The notes beneath the pieces are model-generated. The model did not search any database. It was not told where the DNA came from and saw only the letters and a list, made by a program, of their open reading frames with translations. A DNA stretch of 64,000 nucleotides. It comes from Polyangiaceae bacterium (GTDB lineage: Bacteria; Myxococcota_A; Polyangia; Polyangiales; Polyangiaceae). The stretch lies in NCBI GenBank assembly GCA_020633205.1, contig JACKEB010000014.1, positions 496,001 through 560,000 of the forward strand. The letters are read 5' to 3'. Made by a program: the position numbers and the translations under genes. This document shows positions 9,171 through 18,124 of this stretch, piece by piece (positions within the stretch are counted from its first letter, which is position 1; every line of letters starts with the position of its first letter).

Positions 9171-9499
9171 GTCAACGCCCAGCCAGTTCCTGCAAGACTC
9201 TGCGGTTTTTCATGTCCTGGGGGTTAGGCGCCCTGGGCGCGCTCTCGCTTCCCGGGTGCGTCCTTGGTTCTACGCTGAATCAGACTCACACGGAGAGCAG
9301 TCGAACGCCGGCTGACCCAGCCCAGCGGGACGCCCAAGCCGTACTCGCAGGAACGCCAATAACCCCACGGAAACGCGAGGTGGGCGCGGCCTCTTGCGGT
9401 GGTCAGGCGATCGAGCTACCGGGCTACTGGCACTGGTCGGGTGTCGAGTATGAGTGGCGCGCCCCTCGTCGAGAATGTGCGCACGCCTGGCGACGCTGA
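9167..9499 (+). CDS. Small YXWGXW-type lipoprotein
   Basis: 110 aa from a GTG overlapping the previous stop. A hydrophobic segment (FFMSWGLGALGALSLPGC) ends in a plausible lipobox. The mature part carries one aromatic motif, LPGYWHWSGVEYEWRAPR, resembling the YXWGXW repeats of small envelope proteins (GYWxWxGxxYxW). Members usually carry two or more repeats; this one stops after a single copy, with a Cys/His/Trp tail (RRECAHAWRR). Coupling to the BNR lipoprotein suggests a shared envelope role. The function is unknown. Confidence 0.6.
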   Translation: MSQRPASSCKTLRFFMSWGLGALGALSLPGCVLGSTLNQTHTESSRTPADPAQRDAQAVLAGTPITPRKREVGAASCGGQAIELPGYWHWSGVEYEWRAPRRECAHAWRR

Positions 9500-9903
9500 G
9501 GGCGTGGGTAGCAGGCTATTCGTAGGGATACCTCAGACATCCTTGGGCAGCCGCTGTCCGCGTGGAAAGCGTTCGAGTGCACAGCTGTTGTGGGTTTGCT
9601 GTGTTTCCGGCGCGGAAAATACCCCAGATCTGCGGTTGAAAACGCCAATAGCTGCAAAAGAAGTAATCTTGTGCCTTCGGGTTCCGGTCTGTCCGCACCT
9701 GACCTTTCGTTACCGAAGCACGATTGAGATGCTTCTCGACGTTGCCGCGAGTGGTCTTAACAAGTGAGGGTTAGGACGCTCTGAGGGTCCAATGCGCATT
9801 TTCGCGAGGTACCATGCACACCGAACCTGCTCCTTCGGCTCTCTGAGCTTCTCGCCTGCTTCGGATCGCAGGGCGAGCGTCTTCGCACCGCTTCTGACGA
9901 CAC
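9500..9903. other. Intergenic region, 404 bp
   Basis: Visibly AT-richer than its surroundings (for example around 9600-9730). I see no convincing gene, RNA or repeat. It presumably holds the promoter of the hybrid kinase at 9904. Confidence 0.5.
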
Positions 9904-11637
9904 GTGCTCTGGCTATATCTCGTTATCGGATTGTTCGTGCTCCTGACCAGTGGCCTGTGGCTACGGCTCAAGAGCGTCGCCGCCCGTGGTCAGGCACTGA
10001 GCGCTCAGCTGTTGGACCTCGAACGGCGACTCCAAGACCACGTTGCCGTGGGGGAACGACCGAGTCGCGAGCCCTCTGAGCAACCTCAGGTCGTGCGAGC
10101 CGGAGCGGAGACCCTAAGATCTTCGCTGGCGGACTTTCCGGGTGTGGTTTGGTCGCGCCGCCTCGACGGCTCGCCCGGAGACTTCCTTGGAGGGCGCTAC
10201 GAGGCTCTGTGGCGCCGGGAGAACGTCACCGAACGCGGGGACGTCTTGGAGCGCTTGCGCTCCGTCGACAGCGAGCAGCGCGTCGCGCGCTTCGATCTGG
10301 AACTCGACGGTGTGTCCTTTGACGTCAGCGTCGAGCCGCTGAGCGATAGCTACGGCGGGTGTTTGCTGGTCGCCCTGGATGTCACCGAGCGCCGCACTCG
10401 AGAAGAGAGTCGCCTGCAGGTGGGGCTGGCGGACGCGCAACGTGTGGAGGCGCTTGGGTTGCTCGCCGGAGGCGTTGCCCATGACCTGAACAATTTGCTC
10501 GTCGGAGTGCTCGCGAATGCCGCCCTGGTGCTGGAGGAGACTCCCGATGACTCCCCGCAAGCCGCGATGCTCTCGAGCATACTGCAGTCCGCTCAGCGCG
10601 CGTCAGAGCTAACCCGTGGAATGCTTTCCTATGCCGGGCGGGGACGCGGCGACGTGAGGCCCCACGATCTCTCGGTGGTCGCGCGAGAGACCGTGCAGCT
10701 GCTTAGCGCCTATGGGTCAAAGAAGGTGCACGTGCAGCTTGAGCTTGCGGACGCTCTCCCCCCGATTGACTGCGAGAGTGCGCAGCTTCGACAGCTGGTC
10801 ATGAACTTGGTGACCAACGCCATCGATGCCGTCGGCGACCAAGAAGGGCGAGTGCTGATCCGTACCCGACTGATCGATGTGGGTCAGGAGCTCCTGTCGG
10901 ACCCGTCGCTTCGCGGCGATCTCAAGCAGGGTCGCTACGTGTCTCTGGAGGTCGAGGACACCGGCGATGGCATGAGCGCCGAGGTCCAGGCACGTATGTT
11001 CGATCCCTTCTTCACCACCAAGCCGAGAGGCCATGGGTTGGGGATGAGCTCCGTGTTGGGCTCGATGCGCAGCCACGGAGGGGCGCTGACCGTGAACTCG
11101 ACCCCAGGCGAGGGGACCGCATTTCGCGTCATGTTCCCCCGCTCGAACCTGGAGCTGCGGCATGAGACGACCAAGCAGCGCCAGGCTCTGCGCGTGGAAG
11201 GCTATGCGCTGATCGCAGACGATGAGCCGGAGGTTCGCCGCGTCGCGGCCCGCATTCTAAAGCGCATTGGCTTCGAGTTGCTCGAGGCTCATGACGGCGC
11301 GAGCGCCCTCGAGCACTTCGAGCAGTCAGGACCAAGGATCTCTTTGGTGCTGCTGGACGTGAACATGCCCAAGATGAGCGGCGTCGAGGTGCTGAGCGCG
11401 ATTCGTGCCGCGGACCCCGAGCTGCCTGTGGTGCTCACGAGCGGTTATCCAGAGCAAGGGCTGGAGCATGTGCTCAGTCAGCGAACGCGCTTCTTGCAGA
11501 AACCGTATACGCCCAACGACCTCGTCAAGTGCGTCGCCGTGGTGATGAGCGGCTGGCTCAACGCGGTGGAGTCCCAGGCGCGCCTGCGTCCCGGGGCGAA
11601 GCTCGTTGACGGTGAAGTTGGGCGCCAGGTAAAGTGA
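9904..11637 (+). CDS. Hybrid histidine kinase with C-terminal receiver domain
   Basis: 577 aa from a GTG. One N-terminal membrane segment (residues 2-20) and a short linker are followed by a PAS-like region (~75-165). The HisKA domain has phospho-acceptor His193 (GGVAHDLNNLLVG), and the HATPase has N box NLVTNAIDAV, G1 EDTGDGMS and G2 GHGLGMSSV. The receiver spans ~432-550, with acidic pocket ADDEPE, phospho-Asp485 (LLDVNMPKMSG), a switch Ser in LTSGYP and Lys in LQKPY. No output domain or separate regulator follows, so it likely feeds a phosphorelay elsewhere. It resembles the kinase at 29042-31624 in its HisKA motif and layout. Confidence 0.92.
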   Translation: MLWLYLVIGLFVLLTSGLWLRLKSVAARGQALSAQLLDLERRLQDHVAVGERPSREPSEQPQVVRAGAETLRSSLADFPGVVWSRRLDGSPGDFLGGRYEALWRRENVTERGDVLERLRSVDSEQRVARFDLELDGVSFDVSVEPLSDSYGGCLLVALDVTERRTREESRLQVGLADAQRVEALGLLAGGVAHDLNNLLVGVLANAALVLEETPDDSPQAAMLSSILQSAQRASELTRGMLSYAGRGRGDVRPHDLSVVARETVQLLSAYGSKKVHVQLELADALPPIDCESAQLRQLVMNLVTNAIDAVGDQEGRVLIRTRLIDVGQELLSDPSLRGDLKQGRYVSLEVEDTGDGMSAEVQARMFDPFFTTKPRGHGLGMSSVLGSMRSHGGALTVNSTPGEGTAFRVMFPRSNLELRHETTKQRQALRVEGYALIADDEPEVRRVAARILKRIGFELLEAHDGASALEHFEQSGPRISLVLLDVNMPKMSGVEVLSAIRAADPELPVVLTSGYPEQGLEHVLSQRTRFLQKPYTPNDLVKCVAVVMSGWLNAVESQARLRPGAKLVDGEVGRQVK

Positions 11638-11654
11638 ATTGCCGTGCGGAAGTG

Positions 11655-13274
11655 CTACTTGCGCACTTCGCCAGTTCGGAGATCAATCGGCAGTTCGCGG
11701 ACGACCTTCGGGTTTGCGCACAAGAGGACCGGAACTGAGCCTTTGACCTGCTTCTGCACGTGGGCCACCAGGCGCTTGCCGACTTCATAGTCATTGGGGA
11801 TGGCGCCGAAGAACTTCTTGCCGTTGTCCTCGGTGACAACGAAACGCGTTTCTTCCAGCCAAGCCTGACCCTTGATGGCCTTGCGAGTGAGGGGGAAGTC
11901 GTAGTCGTCCGGCGTGACCTTGGTGAAGCCATAGAGCAAAGCGTAGAGGTGCTGGCACTCTGGGTTGGCGGCCTTGGGCAGACTCAGCGTGGTGGGCTTC
12001 TGGCCAAACTCGGCTTGGTACTGCTTCACCCCTCCGGGCGGCTCGCTCAGCCCGTAGAGTGTCTTGCCCACCAGCACGAACGGCTGTGCGTCGGTCGGGA
12101 CATAGAGCGCGCTCGCGACCGCCTTTGGCGGCAATGCAATGGACTCCCACTTGCCGCCTTTGACTTGCTTGTAGAGTTTGTCGCCCGAGTTGACCCAGAG
12201 GGTCCCTTCAGCGCTTAGGCTCACCGGCCCGGAAACGGGTACCTCACTCACCTTGGTGATGGTCTTGCCGTCGAAGTGCAAGAGCGGTCCTCCGGTCCCA
12301 CTCAAGTAGACGTCGTCCACGGCGCGCGCCGCCGCGGTCATCTCACCTAGCGGGTGCTCGGTTATGTCGAACGTCTGTGATTTGGTCGCGCCTGGGGCGA
12401 AGTACTCGAGCTTGGCACCTGGCTTGTCATCCGCGCACAAGGGCCCCGTCACGAAGACGTGCCCCAAGGGCGTTGCAGCGAAGGACTCCGGCACGATGGC
12501 GCTCAGGCAACCAGGGCTGCCGTCTTTCGGCATGGGTACTGAGGACCGAGCAAGCTTTGGCACCGGCCGAGTCGGCGTGCCGGATACCACGCGGAAAGTC
12601 GGTGGCTTGCGGTCGAAGCCAAACTGATCGACGGCGAGCGCCAACACCCTGCCCTTGTCCCAACGCTGGACGCTCAGGTCGACCCAGCGGGGTGAGTTGG
12701 CGCTGATGTCCTTCCACCCACGCCCTGTTGCCTGAGAAACCTGGCTCCAGCCCACGCGTCCATTCCCGGTGATGAAACTCATGAAGGCACTCTTGGGCCA
12801 TTCGCCAGCGGCGGTCTGAAACTCGGCGAACACCGGCGACTTCATGTTCAAGCCTTCCGGCGAGCTGATCTCCCCGGAACTGCTGAGCAGCAGAAAGCTG
12901 AACGTGAAGTTGCCATCCACCGGATGCGGTCCGACGATCAAGGCAGCGTCGCCGACCGGAGCGAGCTTTACTTCCGTGGGGAACTGTGCCCAGGGCGTGA
13001 AGGGGCTCGGAGGGGCCTCGGTGGCCGAACTCCCCGCGACGGATGGGGCGGGGGTGGCGCCAGCGGCCGCGGTGGATGTCGCGGCCGGCGCCGCATCAAG
13101 CGCTGTGGCCCCGGTCGTGGTCTCTGGGGATGCGCCCTCGCTGCCTTGTGCTGCTGGGGTCGGCGTGCCGCCGCCACAGGCCTGGAGAGGTAGGCAAAAT
13201 AGGACCAACTTGCCCGCAAAGCCGAGGTGAGTTCGTGTGCGCTTGGGAGTTGAATGTGCTTCAGGTCGTTTCAT
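11655..13274 (-). CDS. Large lipoprotein of unknown function, probable beta-propeller
   Basis: 539 aa from the ATG at 13274. The signal peptide ends at LPLQAC, followed by a ~60-residue Ala/Thr/Ser/Pro-rich linker that looks like a flexible spacer. The body is Gly/Trp/Pro-rich with repeated short blade-like stretches (LYKQVKGGKWESIALPPKAVASALYVPTD; HVFVTGPLCADDKPG). I recognise no enzyme motif. It converges on the kinase gene, and it starts 26 bases after the cytochrome gene on the same strand, so the two may be cotranscribed. Confidence 0.65.
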   Translation of the reverse strand: MKRPEAHSTPKRTRTHLGFAGKLVLFCLPLQACGGGTPTPAAQGSEGASPETTTGATALDAAPAATSTAAAGATPAPSVAGSSATEAPPSPFTPWAQFPTEVKLAPVGDAALIVGPHPVDGNFTFSFLLLSSSGEISSPEGLNMKSPVFAEFQTAAGEWPKSAFMSFITGNGRVGWSQVSQATGRGWKDISANSPRWVDLSVQRWDKGRVLALAVDQFGFDRKPPTFRVVSGTPTRPVPKLARSSVPMPKDGSPGCLSAIVPESFAATPLGHVFVTGPLCADDKPGAKLEYFAPGATKSQTFDITEHPLGEMTAAARAVDDVYLSGTGGPLLHFDGKTITKVSEVPVSGPVSLSAEGTLWVNSGDKLYKQVKGGKWESIALPPKAVASALYVPTDAQPFVLVGKTLYGLSEPPGGVKQYQAEFGQKPTTLSLPKAANPECQHLYALLYGFTKVTPDDYDFPLTRKAIKGQAWLEETRFVVTEDNGKKFFGAIPNDYEVGKRLVAHVQKQVKGSVPVLLCANPKVVRELPIDLRTGEVRK

Positions 13275-13300
13275 GTTCGGTCCCTTCGAGGTCCAGTGCA

Positions 13301-14446
13301 TCACCTTGCTCCCGACTCGTTCGCAATGGGTGGCAGGGTACCACTCGCGAGGAGTAGTTCTTGCTCGATCTCGGCGTCTTCTTTGTTCGCGCGCGGAAAA
13401 CCGACGCGCTGGTAGGCGACCCACCAGGCGATGGGGAGAGCCTCGCCTTCGGGGTAGTCAACCACCAGCTGGAGCTCTCGCGGCTCACCGTCGAAGAGCC
13501 GGTCGTCCTTGTCTAGCTGGCGCTGTGCGAAGCTCCCCACTTTGACCGTGCGGAAGTGACGCGTCAGGTAGCGGTGGTCACGCGCCACCACCTGGTAGTC
13601 GGCGCCCACTAGCTCCACCGCTACCTCCAACCTCCTGAACAGGTCTCCTGTTGGCAGCGCATGCCCCACGCCGCGCGCCTCGAGGGTCAGCTCCACTTGG
13701 CCGGCGCTCACGCGGCGCGCTTTCACACTGAGAGCGCGGCGTAGCTGATCCTGGCTGCGAGATGCTGCGAAGTCGTGTCGCAAGTGCCCGTCGGCCGCTC
13801 GGGTCATGTGACAACTCGCGCAGGTCTCCCCCGCGCGGCTCGAACTCTTGTGCTCACTCACGGTCGACTGCATCAAGAGGCCTTGCTTGCGCAGCGCGCG
13901 GTCGGGGAACTCGAACTCGTGGCAGCTCGAGCAGGCGCCAGCCGGCGAACGGCTCAACGTGCGGAGTACCGCGTGGGCGCTTGGGCTTGGCTCACCCTGA
14001 CCACCCGCCAAGATCTGATCCTGAACCACATGACACGTGACGCAGCCCACCCCGAGCTCTGCGAGAGCCGGCTCCGGCGTAGCACTGGCGTCAGCCTCGG
14101 GCGCATGGCAACCGCGGCAGAAGGGCAAGGGCTCGCGCTCGAGCGCCCGTTGGTAGGCGGGCTCGACGAACGCCAACTGGTGTAAGGAGCCGCGCCACTC
14201 GGATGCAATGGCCGTGTGGCAAGATTCGCAGGTCTTGTTTTGAGCCAGCGCGTCGAGGCCGCGCGCAGGGTTCGAAGGGGGGGTGAGGAGAGACGTATCA
14301 ATGTCCGCGCTGCGCTTCGAGCCATCGCGAGCGACTGGTGCAGCGCCGCACCCGCTCACCGCCGCTTGCAGCGCCGAGAGCCCTAACCCCCAAATCCAGA
14401 TCTGCCGAAGGAGCTTCGGCGTCCTGCGGCGACTTAGACCGTTCAT
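13301..14446 (-). CDS. Pentaheme c-type cytochrome lipoprotein (cytochrome c554-like)
   Basis: 381 aa from the ATG at 14446 (a GTG lies directly before it). The signal sequence ends in VSGC, a probable lipobox. Five CxxCH motifs are visible in the first 230 residues: CESCH, CRGCH, CVTCH, CSSCH and CASCH. The middle has the multiheme 'GVGHALPTGD' element found in c554-type cytochromes, where His often ligates heme. The C-terminal ~130 residues look like an Ig-like beta domain. Its role is probably periplasmic or outer-membrane-side electron transfer. Other heme proteins nearby (16162 and 19416) support an electron-transfer theme. Confidence 0.88.
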   Translation of the reverse strand: MNGLSRRRTPKLLRQIWIWGLGLSALQAAVSGCGAAPVARDGSKRSADIDTSLLTPPSNPARGLDALAQNKTCESCHTAIASEWRGSLHQLAFVEPAYQRALEREPLPFCRGCHAPEADASATPEPALAELGVGCVTCHVVQDQILAGGQGEPSPSAHAVLRTLSRSPAGACSSCHEFEFPDRALRKQGLLMQSTVSEHKSSSRAGETCASCHMTRAADGHLRHDFAASRSQDQLRRALSVKARRVSAGQVELTLEARGVGHALPTGDLFRRLEVAVELVGADYQVVARDHRYLTRHFRTVKVGSFAQRQLDKDDRLFDGEPRELQLVVDYPEGEALPIAWWVAYQRVGFPRANKEDAEIEQELLLASGTLPPIANESGAR

Positions 14447-14625
14447 CACCCCAACGTTCGCTCATAGCAAGCGCGGGCGCTGGCCGCAGCAAGTGCCTCG
14501 CAAGGCTTGAACGCCGTTGTTCCGATGTGTCTTCCGACCGCAGGCGCTGCCTCGGACGAGTCAGGGCGAGCTCGGGGTCAACCAGGAAAACTCCGGGAAG
14601 CCTGGTGGCCTCCAGTGGGCGAGCG

Positions 14626-16125
14626 CTACGCGATCATCTCCTGGATGATACCCAGAGACTCCGGCATGCCTTGGCGACCGAAGGTGTTGATCTGCAAACC
14701 CATGGCGTTGGCCAGAGTGATGAACAGGTCGTTGTGTGCTCGACCGCGCACGTTCCACTTGCGCGAGCCTTTATCGTCCGTGGTGATCTGACCGGAGCCC
14801 GGATCGAAGATCGGGCAGCGGATGTACTGACCCGTCTTGAGGTAGCCATGAGCATCGCCGATCACCATCCACGGTAGGCGGCTCAAGTCGTGGCTGCCTT
14901 CACCGATGTGCGAGTACACGAACACCAGTGTGTGATCGAGCAGTGATTGACCATCGGTCTCCGGAAGCGCGGCGAGCTGATCCAGGATGAAGGCGACCTT
15001 CGCGTACATCACGCGGTGTAGTTCGTCGATGGTAGCTGCTGCGGTGCTGTCGGTGATCTCCGGTTGGTCACCGCTCACCTTGTGAATCAGGTCGTGCCAG
15101 TCGCTGCTCCCATAGTCGCCGTCGGTGTAGCCGAACTCGTAATTCGGCGGCTCTTGGATCGACATTGTCACCACGCGGGTCGTATCCGTATGGAGCGCGG
15201 CGGCCGCGAGGCGACCGATCAGCTCCGTGTGTACGTGCCACAGCCGGTTGTTGACGTTGCCCCGCTGGTAGCCCTCGTCTAGCGCCGCCCAGGGATCCAT
15301 GATGCTCGCCTTGTCGGGCCGATTCGCTTCACGGTTGTTGACCACCGCGAGGCTGTCGAACAGATCCTTGCGGTACTGCAGCATCGCGCTGACTTTGTCC
15401 TTGTCCTTACCGCCGAGCTTGCTGATTAGGGAGTCGTAGTCACCCTTGACGTGGTTGTAGACGCTTGTGCGTCGCGCTTGCAGAGCAGCCTGCGCTGCGG
15501 CGTCAGTGTTCAGCGGATCCGGGAACAGGCGATCCCAGATGTCGGGGATGTACATCAGGTAGGGAACTTGCTGCCCGGGCGCGGAGTAGGAGTGGTGGTT
15601 CGTCGAACGCGAGTACTGGCCTGCGCTCTCGTCCGCCATCACCTCGAGGCTGGGCAGTTTGGTTACCGGACCGTCTTTGCTCAGGAACTGCGCGATGGCT
15701 TGGTCGATCGACGGTCCGCCTCCAAGGTCACCGGTGGAGCCGTAGCGATCCGCCGCTGTGAGCATATGGGTCAAGCCTGCGAAGTGGGCGTTGCCCGGCG
15801 CCGTGGGGTCTACCTCATTGCTCACCATGTCGAGGTTCTCGAACATCGTCACTCGGGAACGATATGGAGACAGCGAGGACATAACCGGGCGGAAATCCCA
15901 AGCGGAGTTCGGCAGCGCTGTCGTTTGTGCCACGTACTTCGGACCCTGAATTGCGGGTTCGAAAGTGGTGCGACGACAGCCTGGGCTGACCTCGAGGAAC
16001 AACATGCGGAGCGGGACGTCGCCCGGTGCGGCCTTCGCGCTGTTGCTGGAAAGCCAGGGGAGGGCGGCGCCAACGCTGCTGGCGCCGAGGAGCTTGAGGA
16101 TCGTGCGGCGGTCGAATCGGTTCAT
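14626..16125 (-). CDS. DUF1552 protein with Tat signal (first cassette)
   Basis: 499 aa. It begins MNRFDRRTILKLLGASS, a twin-arginine signal with processing near SAKA-APG, so it is exported folded. The rest is the DUF1552 family common in planctomycetes and myxobacteria (FLEVSPGCRRT; TRVVTMSIQEPPNYE; LVFVYSHIGEGSHDLSRLP). The family lies in the alkaline-phosphatase-like superfamily (DUF1501/DUF1552); no activity has been shown to my knowledge. It lies directly downstream of the DUF1592 gene at 16162 with a ~36-base gap, the standard pairing. A paralogue is at 38794-40335. Confidence 0.92.
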   Translation of the reverse strand: MNRFDRRTILKLLGASSVGAALPWLSSNSAKAAPGDVPLRMLFLEVSPGCRRTTFEPAIQGPKYVAQTTALPNSAWDFRPVMSSLSPYRSRVTMFENLDMVSNEVDPTAPGNAHFAGLTHMLTAADRYGSTGDLGGGPSIDQAIAQFLSKDGPVTKLPSLEVMADESAGQYSRSTNHHSYSAPGQQVPYLMYIPDIWDRLFPDPLNTDAAAQAALQARRTSVYNHVKGDYDSLISKLGGKDKDKVSAMLQYRKDLFDSLAVVNNREANRPDKASIMDPWAALDEGYQRGNVNNRLWHVHTELIGRLAAAALHTDTTRVVTMSIQEPPNYEFGYTDGDYGSSDWHDLIHKVSGDQPEITDSTAAATIDELHRVMYAKVAFILDQLAALPETDGQSLLDHTLVFVYSHIGEGSHDLSRLPWMVIGDAHGYLKTGQYIRCPIFDPGSGQITTDDKGSRKWNVRGRAHNDLFITLANAMGLQINTFGRQGMPESLGIIQEMIA

Positions 16126-16161
16126 CTCACGCTTCTTTCAGATCTCAGTGGAGGGCTCGGC

Positions 16162-17844
16162 TCACAGCTTGGGCCGGCTCAGGAAGGAGGGAGTAGTGAC
16201 CAGGTTGATGATCAGCTTCTGCATGCTGTCGCCATCGGTCTCGAGGAGTTCGACGGCGAGCGCTTTCACCTCGCACGAGTCGGCGTTGGCGACGGAGCGA
16301 CCGAGGGCATAGCGGAACAGATGCTCCGACATGCAGGCCGCGACCTGAGGGCTCGCTGCGAGCTTCCGGGATAGGTCGACGCCGTTTTCGATTTGGCCTT
16401 CGACGTCGCTGGTGGGAAGCGTGCCGGTCGCATCCACGTTGCAGCCGTTCTCCGTGTCGCGGTAGCGGCCGAGGGCGTCGTAGTTCTCGAAGGTGAAGCC
16501 CGCGCCGTCGATGGCTCGATGACAGTCTTGGCATTCCGCTCGTACGGTGTGCGTCTTCGCGACGCTGTCTCGCGTCGTGCAGACCTCGCTCGGGTCGACC
16601 TTCTCCGGCTCCTTGTTCAGGTTCTTCGGGTCTGCTGGCCCCGTCGGTGTGCAGAGGAAACTGCTTAGTAGTGTTACCCCGCGGAAAATTGGTGAGTGGC
16701 GCAGCCCATGGGAGGTCGAAGACAGCACGCCCGGTTGGGTGAGGATGCCGCTCCGTTGGTCTTGGGGGAGGTCGACGTAGACCAATTCGTTCGTTCCCGG
16801 CGCGGCCACGCCGAAAAGCGGTGCGAGACGATCGTTGACGAAGCCAAAGCTGCCGGTCATCAGCGATGCCCAGGAGTCGTCTTCCCACAGGGCCTTGTCG
16901 AGATACAGTCGAGCCGACTCTTTGAGATCTGCCTTCAGCTGGGTGTCGAACTCAGGGAAGGTGTTGGGGTCCAGGCTCAATCCGTCTATCTTGTAGAGCC
17001 TCATCCACTCGGCAAGGAAGTTGGTAAGCACCGGGCGTGAGCGAGGATCGGCCATCAAGCGCTCCGCTTGAAGGCGAACGCCGTCGTCAGTGTCCAACGC
17101 GCCGTCGCGGGCCGCGGTAGTGAGTTCGTCGTCGGGGAGCGTTTCCAGGAAGAAGTACGAGAGGCGAGACGCCATCTCGTAGCCACTCAAGCGGACCGCC
17201 TTGTCGCCGACGGGAACGTCTGATCCAAACTCCGCGCGGAACAAAAAGAGCGGCGACTCCAAGACGGCGCTCGCGACCATCTGCACCGCGTTGTCGAAAC
17301 CCTGCTCCGCACGAGCGGTCGTAGCGAACGTCTCGAGGCGCCCTTGCTCGTCGCTGTCGAGAGGGCGCCGATAGGCGCGGGTGGCGAGGTTCGTGGCGAT
17401 CTGGTTGACGCAAGTATCGCTGTCGTCGCTGCAGGGGGCCCAGCTGCTGAGGCTCTGAGCGGCCGCGGTCGCGACGTCGCCGGACAACTTCACGTACAGT
17501 TCGACGCCAAGCGGCGACGCAGACTGGCCGGAAGAGTTGTTCGTGAATCCATCCACTCGAGTGTCGGGAGCGGTGTCCAGCGGCGGCAGCGCGACACCTG
17601 GAAAGAGATCGGAGACACTGTTGCGGTATTCCGCCGGGCTGAGGCGTCTTAGCGGAGCGGAAGAAGACTGAAATACAGCATCGAGGCAGGCGTTCTGCGG
17701 GTTGCTAGTCCCGCCGCTACCGCCGTTGCCGCCTGGTGTTCCATCACCGCTCGCGCCTGGATCACCGATATTGCCTTGGCAGCTCCACCCCGCCAGAGCG
17801 GCGCAGGCGAGCATTGGGATGGCAAACCAATGTGTGGGTTTCAT
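16162..17844 (-). CDS. DUF1587/1595/1592/1588/1585 c-type-heme protein (first cassette)
   Basis: 560 aa from the ATG at 17844. The N-terminus (AALAGWSCQGNIGDPGASGDG) looks lipoprotein-like with a Gly-rich linker. In order I see DUF1587 (LRRLSPAEYRNSVSDLF), DUF1595 (AYRRPLDSDEQGRLE), DUF1592 (YEMASRLSYFFLETLPDDEL), DUF1588 (GILTQPGVLSSTSHGLRHSP) with one CxxCH heme site (CQDCHRAIDGAGF), and DUF1585 (MSEHLFRYALGRS). Members resemble planctomycete cytochrome-like proteins; the reaction is unknown. It is paired with DUF1552 at 14626. The second copy at 36987 shares the unusual GWSCQG-IG-PGASG N-terminal block. Confidence 0.92.
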   Translation of the reverse strand: MKPTHWFAIPMLACAALAGWSCQGNIGDPGASGDGTPGGNGGSGGTSNPQNACLDAVFQSSSAPLRRLSPAEYRNSVSDLFPGVALPPLDTAPDTRVDGFTNNSSGQSASPLGVELYVKLSGDVATAAAQSLSSWAPCSDDSDTCVNQIATNLATRAYRRPLDSDEQGRLETFATTARAEQGFDNAVQMVASAVLESPLFLFRAEFGSDVPVGDKAVRLSGYEMASRLSYFFLETLPDDELTTAARDGALDTDDGVRLQAERLMADPRSRPVLTNFLAEWMRLYKIDGLSLDPNTFPEFDTQLKADLKESARLYLDKALWEDDSWASLMTGSFGFVNDRLAPLFGVAAPGTNELVYVDLPQDQRSGILTQPGVLSSTSHGLRHSPIFRGVTLLSSFLCTPTGPADPKNLNKEPEKVDPSEVCTTRDSVAKTHTVRAECQDCHRAIDGAGFTFENYDALGRYRDTENGCNVDATGTLPTSDVEGQIENGVDLSRKLAASPQVAACMSEHLFRYALGRSVANADSCEVKALAVELLETDGDSMQKLIINLVTTPSFLSRPKL

Positions 17845-18124
17845 GGCTCTCCCTTCGCGCTCACTGCCCCGCTCGGCTCCCACCTCAGGAGCCGAAACGT
17901 TCCAGCGCGCGTAGCCATCACACTACCATCACCAAACCTGACAGTGGCTCGCAGCCAGGGAAGGTGACCGGCGCTCGTGGCCCCTGATTGCCATGGTCGA
18001 AATATACGGGTTTTCCTGTGGTAATTGGCGGATTGGCTAAGGCTCGCTGGATGATTCCCGTGTGCTTAAAGCGCGAACGAGGCCGATGTAGGCAACCCAA
18101 GCTGATGAGCGCTCAGGTCTTGGG

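Noticed and set aside
15451..16374. 307-aa plus-strand reading frame
   Set aside because: Shadow of the DUF1552 and DUF1592 genes on the other strand; it has no domain or signal of its own.
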